DNA of 23,656 bases from an uncultured Collinsella sp. Its GTDB lineage: Bacteria; Actinomycetota; Coriobacteriia; Coriobacteriales; Coriobacteriaceae. Positions 1 through 6,853 of this stretch are shown piece by piece; position 1 is the stretch's first letter, and every line of letters begins with the position of its first letter. The DNA lies in assembly GCA_900549195.1 (NCBI GenBank), contig URNK01000007.1, positions 1 through 23,656 of the forward strand, written 5' to 3'. The position numbers and the translations under genes are program-made. Below the pieces are notes generated by a model. It searched no databases and was not told the origin of the DNA. It was given only the letters and a program-made list of their open reading frames with translations.

Positions 1-21
1 TCAGATGTGTATAAGAGACAG
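1..21. other. Nextera transposase adapter (assembly artefact)
   Basis: The contig begins with the 19-base Tn5 mosaic end AGATGTGTATAAGAGACAG, preceded by TC. That matches the tail of the Illumina Nextera Read 1 (i5-side) adapter; the i7-side adapter would read GG before AGATG. Genomic sequence starts at base 22. Any reading frame crossing this point has adapter-coded residues, such as MCIRDS. Confidence 0.97.
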
Positions 22-22
22 C

Positions 23-154
23 TCCTACGGAGCGACGGACAAGGGGCCTTCGCGCTGCGGAATGATTTTGAGGGAACATCCCGACCGTCCCTGCGCCTAC
101 CTTGCTGAGGATGTCTACAGGGACCCACGCTTTGAAGGGGCGCTGGGCCGATAG
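23..154 (+). CDS. C-terminal remnant of an unidentified protein (5' end lost at contig edge)
   Basis: A reading frame runs open from the adapter junction to TAG at 152-154, giving 43 genomic residues ending RDPRFEGALGR. Roughly 70% of its codons end in G or C, like the real genes nearby. It includes ILREHPDRPCAYLAEDVYRDPRF, which has a protein-like composition, but I do not recognise a family. The apparent start ATG at 5-7 is adapter, so the true start lies outside the contig. It converges on the XRE gene, whose stop is 75 bp away, and I see no clear terminator between them. It could also be a chance open frame. Confidence 0.35.
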   Translation, partial: SYGATDKGPSRCGMILREHPDRPCAYLAEDVYRDPRFEGALGR

Positions 155-229
155 TTTGGCTTTTTATTGATAGGGGCTCTTGCTAGGCTGGAGCACTTCC
201 TAGGGGCGGGCATCGGCTGCGTGCTTGGT

Positions 230-928
230 TTACGCTGCGCTGGTTTCTTTGTATTCGAAGACTGGTTCTAGGAGGTCTTCGATGTTGCAGTGGAGGGCTT
301 TTGCTATATCCCTTACAGTTGTTACCGAGGCTTCGTTAATGTTTCGTTGGCGCTGTTCGTACATTTGGATTGAGCGGAGTGATACGCCTGATTCGTATGC
401 CAGATCTTGTTGGGTTTTCTTAAGTCTCCTTCTTGCTAGCGCCAGCTTGGTTTGACGAGGTGTTTTCTTCGCCATATCGCAAACAAGACTCGCCACACGT
501 TCCTCTGAGGCTTCATGCCAGGGATAGTACAGGTTGCGCAGTGCGTCAAACGGAACGACATGCAGAAGATCTTCGAAAGACTCTCCAAGGCGCCATTGCA
601 GGTATGCCAATATCCAGCCTGTCCAGTATTCCGGTGTCTTCTCAAATCGATAGGTGCGGTCCGGCATAGACCTGGCTTCATAGCCCGACCTTTCGGCGAT
701 AAGTGCGAACAGCTCAACGCCCGATTTTCCCGATACAACCCATGCGTTTCCACGCTCAAACTCGCGGGCAACCCCGCTCAGGCAAAAGAGTTCAGCAACT
801 TCAGATCCTTCTGCTCCATAGTCATTGACGGCATAGTCAAAGCAGTCGCCGAGGTTGTTCATTGCGTCCTCAAGGTAATAGACGGGATATGTTCTACTCG
901 GTCCACAATCCGTCAACTCTTGGATCAT
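230..928 (-). CDS. XRE-family HTH regulator with a conserved N-terminal domain; probable antitoxin/autorepressor
   Basis: This 232-residue protein has two parts. Residues about 158-222 (TKLALARRRLKKTQQDLAYE... to NIEDLLE) are a Cro/C1-type helix-turn-helix that would bind DNA. Residues about 15-150 (YYLEDAMNNLGDCFDYAVNDYG, EYWTGWILAYLQWRLGESF) form the N-terminal domain I know from Firmicutes and Actinobacteria regulators encoded beside DUF3990 genes. The ATG at 926-928 has GGAGGG nine bases upstream. The start lies inside the end of the DUF3990 gene, a 35-bp overlap that implies translational coupling. Composition is AT-richer than the housekeeping genes nearby, suggesting acquisition. It is the natural candidate to bind the paired palindromes at 1597-1641. 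The antitoxin role is inferred from this arrangement. Confidence 0.72.
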   Translation of the reverse strand: MIQELTDCGPSRTYPVYYLEDAMNNLGDCFDYAVNDYGAEGSEVAELFCLSGVAREFERGNAWVVSGKSGVELFALIAERSGYEARSMPDRTYRFEKTPEYWTGWILAYLQWRLGESFEDLLHVVPFDALRNLYYPWHEASEERVASLVCDMAKKTPRQTKLALARRRLKKTQQDLAYESGVSLRSIQMYEQRQRNINEASVTTVRDIAKALHCNIEDLLEPVFEYKETSAA

Positions 929-1577
929 TTAAATCAACCCTCCCTGCCATTAAATCCCTAATGTCGATACCTTCGGAATCGAACCCGTTGACCGTATCCA
1001 AGTATTTGCGTCGAGCATTCTGCTCACGTTCAAAACGCTTGGAATAAAACTCAGACCCCGAAGCCTGCTTCCAATCGCAGAATCTAATCACCGAAAATGC
1101 GCGCTCGCTCATAAGAGCATATTGGATACCCAAATCACCCAAGCGCATGATACGTTGCAGCTGTCTGAGCGATATCATGCCGCTGACAAACTGTCTTGCA
1201 AACGAAAAATAGGAGTCGTCAGCACGATAGCCCCGAATAACGTCATATGAAGAAATATCAATCAGACAGTTATCAAGTAGAAATCGTAGCCCTTCACGCG
1301 CCAATGGCGTCGAAACATTGAACTCTCTGTTGTTCGCCAGAATTGCAAGCCAATTGAGGATTGAAAACTCCCCAGACTCCAAATTCAAGACCGTAAGGCC
1401 ATCTAAATCAAGCTCATATCGATTGGCAACGCCATCAGACTCGGTCCGGCATGCCCATTCCATCGCCATTTCCTCATGTGGCGTGCAATAAAACCCGCGC
1501 CCATAGTCATTGAATTGTCTGCATTTATCCAACGACGGATGCTCGACAACAACCTCCGACCCGTGCCAAAGCTCCAT
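894..1577 (-). CDS. DUF3990 protein, ADP-ribosyltransferase-like; putative toxin of a two-gene module
   Basis: The 227-aa product opens MELWHGSEVVV, then NDYGRGFYCT (residues 23-32) and EWACR. This is the His...Tyr pattern of DUF3990, a family considered related to ADP-ribosyltransferases. The middle segment YDVIRGYRADDSYFSFARQFVSG and the later IQYALMSERAFSVIRF also match the family layout. By family analogy it may transfer ADP-ribose from NAD to a cellular target; substrate and toxicity are inference. I start it at ATG 1575-1577 because GGAGG lies five bases upstream; an in-frame TTG at 1589 would overlap that SD. It is first in the module, and its 3' end overlaps the regulator gene. It lies 101 bp downstream of engB, on the same strand. 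A DUF3791 partner that I recall near such genes is absent. Confidence 0.75.
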   Translation of the reverse strand: MELWHGSEVVVEHPSLDKCRQFNDYGRGFYCTPHEEMAMEWACRTESDGVANRYELDLDGLTVLNLESGEFSILNWLAILANNREFNVSTPLAREGLRFLLDNCLIDISSYDVIRGYRADDSYFSFARQFVSGMISLRQLQRIMRLGDLGIQYALMSERAFSVIRFCDWKQASGSEFYSKRFEREQNARRKYLDTVNGFDSEGIDIRDLMAGRVDLNDPRVDGLWTE

Positions 1578-1596
1578 ATCGACCTCCAAACAAAAA

Positions 1597-1641
1597 TATC
1601 ACCCCAGTGATAGTGTACCAACAACTATCACTGGGGTGATA
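1597..1641 (-). promoter_or_regulatory. Paired palindromic operators, also an 18-bp hairpin, before the DUF3990-XRE module
   Basis: TATCACCCCAGTGATAGT (1597-1614) and its exact reverse complement (1624-1641) flank a 9-base spacer. Each arm holds its own palindrome, TATCAC-N4-GTGATA, at 1597-1612 and 1626-1641. Two copies 29 bp apart fit cooperative binding by an HTH dimer, most likely the XRE protein. Read on the minus strand the whole is also an 18-bp stem followed by TTTTTG, so it may terminate engB transcription. I found no clean -35/-10 pair. Confidence 0.7.
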
Positions 1642-1678
1642 TAGATAGATGCAAACTATTGTCTGCCAAGAGCCCCTA

Positions 1679-2269
1679 CTAGAGGCAAGCCTCAGCGATG
1701 CGCTTTTTGAGTTCGTCGATGCCGGTACCGGTTTGGGAGCTTGTGATGATTACGTTTTCGGCCGGGACGTTGAGCTGCTTTTTGATGGCTGCTGCCTGGC
1801 GGGCCTGCTGGGTGCGGCTGAGCTTGTCGGCCTTGGTGAGGCAGACGATAAAGTTGAACTCGTTGCCCTGCAGGTAGTCGATCATGTCATGGTCGAGCTT
1901 ACTGGGATCGTGGCGAATGTCCACCAGCGATACAACCAGGTTAAAGCTGCGCTCGGAGTCGAAGAAGTCGCCGATAAGTTCTGCCCAGCGGTCACGCTCG
2001 GCCTTGGAACGGCGAGCGAAACCATAGCCCGGCAGGTCGACGAAGTGCACGTCGTCGGCCTCGAAGAAATTGATATTGCTCGTTTTGCCCGGCGTGCTCG
2101 AAACCTTGACGAGGTTCTTGCGGCCGAAGAGCTTGTTCATGATGGAGGACTTGCCCACGTTGGAGCGGCCCACAAAGCTCACCTCGGGACAGGTGGACTC
2201 GGGGATCTGCGAAACCTTGCCATAGCTGGCGACGAACTTGGCAAGCTGGTAGTTAATGGAATCGGCCAT
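1679..2269 (-). CDS. engB: EngB/YsxC (YihA) ribosome-biogenesis GTPase
   Basis: This is a 196-aa TRAFAC-class GTPase needed for late assembly of the 50S ribosomal subunit in the cytoplasm. All G motifs are visible: G1 GRSNVGKSS (34-42), switch I TPGKT (59-63), G3 DLPGYG (78-83), G4 TKAD (145-148) and a G5-like SSQTGTG near the C terminus. Length matches the family (about 195-210 aa). I use ATG 2267-2269 because AAGGAG sits five bases upstream; an in-frame GTG at 2275 directly abuts that SD. The mtnN stop is 42 bp upstream, so the two are probably co-transcribed. Downstream lies the paired-palindrome hairpin of the DUF3990 module. Confidence 0.96.
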   Translation of the reverse strand: MADSINYQLAKFVASYGKVSQIPESTCPEVSFVGRSNVGKSSIMNKLFGRKNLVKVSSTPGKTSNINFFEADDVHFVDLPGYGFARRSKAERDRWAELIGDFFDSERSFNLVVSLVDIRHDPSKLDHDMIDYLQGNEFNFIVCLTKADKLSRTQQARQAAAIKKQLNVPAENVIITSSQTGTGIDELKKRIAEACL

Positions 2270-2311
2270 GGACACTCCTTGGTCGTAGATTTTTACAAAA
2301 CGGGCGCGCTA

Positions 2312-3049
2312 TTACGCGGCGGCGATACGACGAACGATGTCAAGCGTGATGCCGCTCGCGGTACGAGCGTACTCATCCAGATCGAACTCGCGCTCACAAA
2401 ACGCGTCATATGCCTCGTCACAATTATCGCTGATAGCGCGCAGCACCAGGCAATCGACACCATTCTTGGCCGCGATGTGCGCAATTGCCGCGCCCTCCAT
2501 CTCGACGCAATCGGCATGCGTGGCCTCAATCGCAGCGTTACGCATGGCGTCACCCGTAACAAAGCGGTCACCCGTGGCGATAGTGCCACACAGGAACTGC
2601 TTGGGGTCCTTCTCCGCAGAATTCTCATCCGCCGAGGCATCCACAAATCCATGCTCGGCAAGCACGGCGGCGGCAACATCAGCCAACGCCGGCGTCGAGA
2701 CAAACTCCTCGAGCCCCGGCGCGGACTCGGCGATGAGTGCCGTATCGGTATCCAGATAGCGCAGGCACTTGCCTATAACCACGTCGTTAATATGCAGTTT
2801 AGGGTTAAGGCCACCCGCAATGCCCGAAAACACAACGGCCTGCGGGGCGTATTTGCTGATGAGATGTTGCGTTGCAGCAGCGGCGTTCACGGTCCCCATG
2901 CCTGCCGTCGTGGCGACTACTGTCAGACCCGAAAGCCCACCGTTCACAACGGTCAAGCCCGCCTCCTGCGACTCATGCACGCCACTCAGCTCTTCCTTAA
3001 TCTGCGCAACCTCTTTTTCGAGTGCGCCTATGATCGCGATGGTTGCCAT
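2312..3049 (-). CDS. mtnN: 5'-methylthioadenosine/S-adenosylhomocysteine nucleosidase
   Basis: A 245-aa cytosolic enzyme that hydrolyses MTA and SAH (and 5'-deoxyadenosine) to adenine plus the thio- or deoxyribose, clearing inhibitors made by methylation and radical-SAM chemistry. It aligns along its length with E. coli Pfs: IGALEKEV (residues 7-14, with the conserved Glu), SGIAGGLNPKL, VEMEGAAIAHI (182-192) and RAISDN (204-209), where Asp208 matches the catalytic acid. A frame extending to 3154 exists, but the conserved N terminus MATIAIIGALEKEV begins at ATG 3047-3049 with GGGGGA upstream. It lies between pflA and engB on the same strand. Removing 5'-deoxyadenosine released by PflA would be a sensible link, but that is inference. 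Confidence 0.95.
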   Translation of the reverse strand: MATIAIIGALEKEVAQIKEELSGVHESQEAGLTVVNGGLSGLTVVATTAGMGTVNAAAATQHLISKYAPQAVVFSGIAGGLNPKLHINDVVIGKCLRYLDTDTALIAESAPGLEEFVSTPALADVAAAVLAEHGFVDASADENSAEKDPKQFLCGTIATGDRFVTGDAMRNAAIEATHADCVEMEGAAIAHIAAKNGVDCLVLRAISDNCDEAYDAFCEREFDLDEYARTASGITLDIVRRIAAA

Positions 3050-3174
3050 GCCATCCCCCAAATCCGTGCAAATTGCTATCCACGGTATGGTACCAGCATT
3101 TCGACTCAACCGTGTCAGCACCAAGCCGTTAGGCCAGTACAGCTCGGGTATCATTTAGGGGCAAAAATGACTTG

Positions 3175-3993
3175 CTAGCCGATGGCGTTTTTGAGTTCCG
3201 CACGGCGCTTTTTCATGCCCGTCATGACGGCGTTGCGCAGCTCGGGCATGCGCGCGGTATCCATCTGTGGAACGCCCTCGAGCTTATAGGGAATCCCCAG
3301 CTGCTCGTACTTGACAACGCCCATCGTGTGATACGGCAGCATTTCCAGACCCACCACGTTATGCCACGGGGCAATCAGACGACCGAGTGCCTCGCACTCC
3401 TCAACCGTATCGGTAATACCCGGCACCACTACATGGCGAATAACAACCTTAATCTTGCGACGGGCAAGCTCATCACCAAACGCCAGGATGCGTGCGGGAT
3501 CGCAACCGGTCAGCTTTTTATGCTCGACGGGATCGGCGTGTTTAATGTCGAGCAGCACCATATCGGTCTCGTTGAGTACGGCATCGAACTTCTCGGGATG
3601 CGCGGGATCGAACGCATAGCCGCAGCTATCCAAGCAGGTATGCACGCGGCCATCGGGGTTGTTGTGCATTGCGCGGAACAGGTCGGCCAAAAACGCGGGC
3701 TGCAGGAGCGGCTCGCCGCCGGACACCGTAATACCACCGCTGCGGTAAAACTCATGGTTGCTCTGGAACTCGTCCATCAGGTGCTCGACGGTCACCATGG
3801 TGCCGCCGTTCACCGACCAGGTATCGGGGTTGTGGCAATACGCACAGCGCATGGGGCAGCCCTGAACAAACACCACAAAGCGGATGCCGGGTCCATCGAC
3901 CGTCCCCATCGTCTCAATCGAATGCACGCGGCCCAGGGCAAACGCAGAGTCCTCGGGACGAGCGTCCACACCCTCGAGCGTCATCTCAGCCAT
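3175..3993 (-). CDS. pflA: Pyruvate formate-lyase-activating enzyme (radical SAM)
   Basis: PflA uses a [4Fe-4S] cluster and S-adenosylmethionine to abstract hydrogen from the PFL glycine, installing the glycyl radical. The cluster motif CPMRCAYC (Cys46, 50, 53) follows GRVHSIETMGTVDGPGIRFVVF, the diagnostic PflA N terminus. ITVSGGEPLLQ and LDIKH follow, and length (272 aa) is near the family's ~250. Start choice is uncertain. ATG 3991-3993 has AAGG eight bases upstream. The in-frame ATG at 4014 has no visible SD and would add seven residues. The probable substrate, the split PFL at 11232-13620, is about 7 kb away on the same strand. A weak TAGAAT -10 lies at 4043-4048. Confidence 0.94.
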   Translation of the reverse strand: MAEMTLEGVDARPEDSAFALGRVHSIETMGTVDGPGIRFVVFVQGCPMRCAYCHNPDTWSVNGGTMVTVEHLMDEFQSNHEFYRSGGITVSGGEPLLQPAFLADLFRAMHNNPDGRVHTCLDSCGYAFDPAHPEKFDAVLNETDMVLLDIKHADPVEHKKLTGCDPARILAFGDELARRKIKVVIRHVVVPGITDTVEECEALGRLIAPWHNVVGLEMLPYHTMGVVKYEQLGIPYKLEGVPQMDTARMPELRNAVMTGMKKRRAELKNAIG

Positions 3994-4110
3994 TCCCGGT
4001 ACCTTGCCTCTCATTGGTTTTAGCTACATAAATGCCAGAGTCATTCTAGCCCATATGCATGATGGCGAAACGGTTTAGCGGTCAATTGGGTTGCCTATTT
4101 GACCCTACGC

Positions 4111-4147
4111 AAAAGCGGCGGGAAGATTGTCTCAACCCGCCCGCCGC
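4111..4147 (-). terminator. Rho-independent terminator of the degV gene
   Basis: On the minus strand GCGGCGGG pairs with CCCGCCGC (4140-4147 and 4115-4122) across a 17-base loop, followed at once by TTTT. It begins 32 bases past the degV stop, so it ends that transcript and insulates pflA. Confidence 0.8.
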
Positions 4148-4178
4148 CGAGGCAATAGAAATCGATAGACGCCAGGCC

Positions 4179-5033
4179 TTACGCCTTGAGCGTGAGCACC
4201 GCGCCGAAGGCGGTCGGGCCGCAATGGCTCGAGATGACGCCACCGACCTGAGTCCAGGTAACGTCCTTAAAGCCCAGGTCGTGCGCATAGACTTCCATGT
4301 CGTCGCGCAGCTCCTGGGAAAGGCCCACCGAATACGCCAGGCCAATGTGAGAGTAGTCGATCTCGCCCTTCGCAACCATGTGGTCAATAAAGGCGCGGGC
4401 GCATTTGAGCATAGAGCCGCGGAACTTCTTGGTTGCCACGAACTTGCCGCCCGTCACCTCAATGCAGGGCTTAATCTTGAGCAGGTGGGCGCCCAGGAAC
4501 GCGACGTTGGACAAGCGACCGCCCGCCTTAAGGAAGGCAAGGTCCGTAGGAACAAAACCCAGCAACACACGGTCCATGACGGAATTCGTAAATGCAAAGA
4601 TCTCGTCGACGGTGGCATCGGGGTGAGCCTCGATGTATTTGGCGGTCTCGACGACAACGAGCGACTGACCCACCGAAACAAAACGCGTGTCCATGGAGAA
4701 CACGTAGTCGCGCCCCTTGGCTGCAATCTTGGAGGACTGATGCGAGCAGGTCGTGGCCTCGGAATACGCGAGATGCAAAATAGTCGCGTCGGGCTGCTCG
4801 GCATGAATTCGGTCATACACGTGAGCAAAATCCGCAGGCGCGCAGCCACTAGTCTTGGGCATTACGCCAAACTCGTTGCAGCGTGAATAAATCTCGAGCG
4901 GATCGATCGAACCGTCCTCGACGGTCTCGTCACCAATCGTGACATGCATGGGCACGCGCACGATGCCGTAGCGCTCGCAAAGCTCCGGCGTCACATCCGA
5001 CCCAGACTCAACCACGATTACGTACTTGCCCAT
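4179..5033 (-). CDS. DegV-family fatty-acid-binding protein
   Basis: This 284-aa protein belongs to the DegV/EDD fold family, which binds long-chain fatty acids. In Firmicutes such proteins (FakB) present fatty acid to the kinase FakA. Family marks are the N-terminal VVESGSDVTPEL, KTSGCAPADF (a variant of the usual TSQPSPxDF), FLKAGGRLSNVAFLGAHLLKIKP and the C-terminal GGVISSHCGPTAFG. Length is typical. The family start MGKYVIVVESGSD is ATG 5031-5033; its SD is weak, and GTG at 5040-5042 is an alternative giving MIIMGKY. No fakA-like kinase is present here. The gene stands alone, with a structured 5' leader and a strong terminator. Confidence 0.9.
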   Translation of the reverse strand: MGKYVIVVESGSDVTPELCERYGIVRVPMHVTIGDETVEDGSIDPLEIYSRCNEFGVMPKTSGCAPADFAHVYDRIHAEQPDATILHLAYSEATTCSHQSSKIAAKGRDYVFSMDTRFVSVGQSLVVVETAKYIEAHPDATVDEIFAFTNSVMDRVLLGFVPTDLAFLKAGGRLSNVAFLGAHLLKIKPCIEVTGGKFVATKKFRGSMLKCARAFIDHMVAKGEIDYSHIGLAYSVGLSQELRDDMEVYAHDLGFKDVTWTQVGGVISSHCGPTAFGAVLTLKA

Positions 5034-5309
5034 TATTATCACGACCCATCTCAACATTGGCTTTTCAATACATGGCACGCGCCGCCGCACTGTTGCACAA
5101 CAGCGTCCAAGCGCCAAAGAGACGCCGCCCCTTGCACACAACAAAGGACAGCGTCTCCCTGGAAAACTCCGTGCTTATCTAGGATTCCATACGATTTATT
5201 AAGGAGGGTTACTTATTCCGCAAACGGTCGCTATATGCGGTAAGCGGTAGTTGGCCGCGACAACTGCGACACATTCCGTCCAGTAAATCCAATCGTGCTC
5301 CACGCACGG
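5034..5309. other. Intergenic region: structured degV leader and scrB 3' end
   Basis: I see no gene in this 276-bp stretch. GAGACGC (5119-5125) pairs exactly with GCGTCTC (5151-5157), and CTGTTGCACAACAG (5090-5103) is a 14-bp near-perfect palindrome; both would lie in the degV 5' leader. Nearer scrB, AGTTG (5249-5253) and CAACT (5261-5265) form a small stem without a T-run, so no convincing scrB terminator is visible. The strong SD-like AAGGAGGG near 5202 on the plus strand precedes no usable ORF. Confidence 0.4.
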
Positions 5310-6758
5310 TTAATGCACGAGGCGGTAGAAATTCATCGATGCCGCACCCTCGGCGTACAGCTCCATCGCCGGAACCGCCGGCGAATAGGTACGGCTCGTA
5401 AGTGCCGCCTCGCCGCCATTTGCAAAAATCTCGACCATCGTAGTGTCCGAAAGCACGCGTAGGTCGCGAAGCTCGCCGAGCTCAATCGACCTCTGGTCGC
5501 GCCCATAGCCTTCGTCACCCATATCGAGGGTAAGCATCCCGTCCGTATAACGCACAAAGACACCCTTGCGGATTTCGAGCTCGACCATCTTGGCGCCCTC
5601 GCAGGAAACCACAAGATCAAACAGGCGGCCCGGCTCCTCAACGGTTTCACCGCCTGTCGCGCGAACGCAGTCGCCGCGCATCCTCCCAATCTCGTGCGCC
5701 GGCTGCTGGCAGAGCTTACCATCGCGCATGCTCAGCTCTCGCGGCACCGTCAACGCGCACTGCCACCCGCGCGCCACCGTCGGGTTTTCCGCCGTCGCAT
5801 CGGGGCAACCCGACCATCCGATCATCAAACGCCGGCCTGCAGCATCCTCAAAGGACTGCGGTGCGTAGAAATCAAAGCCGGCATCGACCATCGGGGGCAT
5901 GCCCTGCCCGGTGATCTTAAAACTCGGCGCCTCCCAATCGGCCTCGATAGGGAACCACACGCACTGATGCGGATTGCGGTAACGCCAACCATCGGCAGGC
6001 ACACCCTGCGGACAGCAAACGAGAATAAGCTCGCCATCAAGCTCAAACAGATCAGGGCACTCCCACATAAAGCCAAACTTCTCGCCCAGCTCAATGCGCG
6101 TCGCATAGCTCCAGCCCTCTAGATCGCGTGAAGTATAGACAAGCACACAGCCACGGTCGTCTTTCGTACGAGCGCCCAAAACCATGTAGTAGATACCATC
6201 GTGCTCAAGGATCTTGGGGTCGCGTACGTGCGTACCGATATCGTCGGGGTAATCGACCGGCCCAACAGCCATATGCTTCTCGCCCAATTCGTCAGGATTC
6301 TCGGCAACCATATGAATCTGGTTTTGCTCACGGCCCGTCAACACGTAGTCGTAATCATCACGGTCAAAATGCTTAACGTTGCCGGTATAGAAGTAGTGAA
6401 TCTTGCCATCACGTACAAAGGCAGAACCAGAATACGCTCCACTCGAATCCAAATCGGAATCGGGGAACAGCACGGGACCGTGATTCTCGTACGTCACAAA
6501 ATCCTTTGTCGTCAGATGGTTCCAAAGCACTGGACCGCCATGCGCAGCATCGAACGGATCGTATTGATGATAGATGTGATACGTATCACCAATCTGAACC
6601 AAACCATTGGGGTCGTTGAGCCAGCCAAGCTCAGGCTCCACATGGAACAAAAGCCTATCGGGGTCGGACGCGATGCGAGCCGCCGTCTCATCCTGTCCGG
6701 CACGCCACTGCTCATAGTCCGCACGCATCACCTTGTTTTTTTGATTAAACATCGCCAT
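5310..6758 (-). CDS. scrB: Sucrose-6-phosphate hydrolase / beta-fructofuranosidase (GH32)
   Basis: This GH32 enzyme of 482 aa would split sucrose-6-phosphate made by the PTS into glucose-6-phosphate and fructose. The three GH32 catalytic motifs are present: WLNDPNG (46-52, nucleophile Asp49), RDP (179-181, transition-state Asp) and ECPD (233-236, acid/base Glu233). A C-terminal beta-sandwich follows, with ELEIRKGVFVRYTDG. There is no signal peptide, so it acts in the cytoplasm, as expected beside a PTS permease. AAGG lies three bases before ATG 6758 and nine before the second ATG (6752), so the start may be two codons downstream. It is the last gene of the operon, 95 bp after the EIIBC stop. 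Related activity on other beta-fructosides cannot be excluded. Confidence 0.92.
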   Translation of the reverse strand: MAMFNQKNKVMRADYEQWRAGQDETAARIASDPDRLLFHVEPELGWLNDPNGLVQIGDTYHIYHQYDPFDAAHGGPVLWNHLTTKDFVTYENHGPVLFPDSDLDSSGAYSGSAFVRDGKIHYFYTGNVKHFDRDDYDYVLTGREQNQIHMVAENPDELGEKHMAVGPVDYPDDIGTHVRDPKILEHDGIYYMVLGARTKDDRGCVLVYTSRDLEGWSYATRIELGEKFGFMWECPDLFELDGELILVCCPQGVPADGWRYRNPHQCVWFPIEADWEAPSFKITGQGMPPMVDAGFDFYAPQSFEDAAGRRLMIGWSGCPDATAENPTVARGWQCALTVPRELSMRDGKLCQQPAHEIGRMRGDCVRATGGETVEEPGRLFDLVVSCEGAKMVELEIRKGVFVRYTDGMLTLDMGDEGYGRDQRSIELGELRDLRVLSDTTMVEIFANGGEAALTSRTYSPAVPAMELYAEGAASMNFYRLVH

Positions 6759-6775
6759 TGACCTTCTCGTCTATA

Positions 6776-6814
6776 GGAAAGGACGCTCGACTCACACGAG
6801 CCGAACGCCCTTCC
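6776..6814 (-). other. Intercistronic imperfect hairpin between the EIIBC gene and scrB
   Basis: GGAAAGGACGCTCG on the plus strand faces CGAACGCCCTTCC across a short loop, an imperfect stem needing G-U pairs and a bulge. There is no T-run. It may be a processing or stability element tuning scrB relative to the transporter, but the structure is only approximate. Confidence 0.35.
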
Positions 6815-6853
6815 CCAAATGGACTTATCCGCACATTACGCTGAACGGCTCAA

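Noticed and set aside
1649..3178. A 509-codon plus-strand frame covering engB and mtnN
   Set aside because: Both opposite-strand genes carry full family motifs, and this frame has none.
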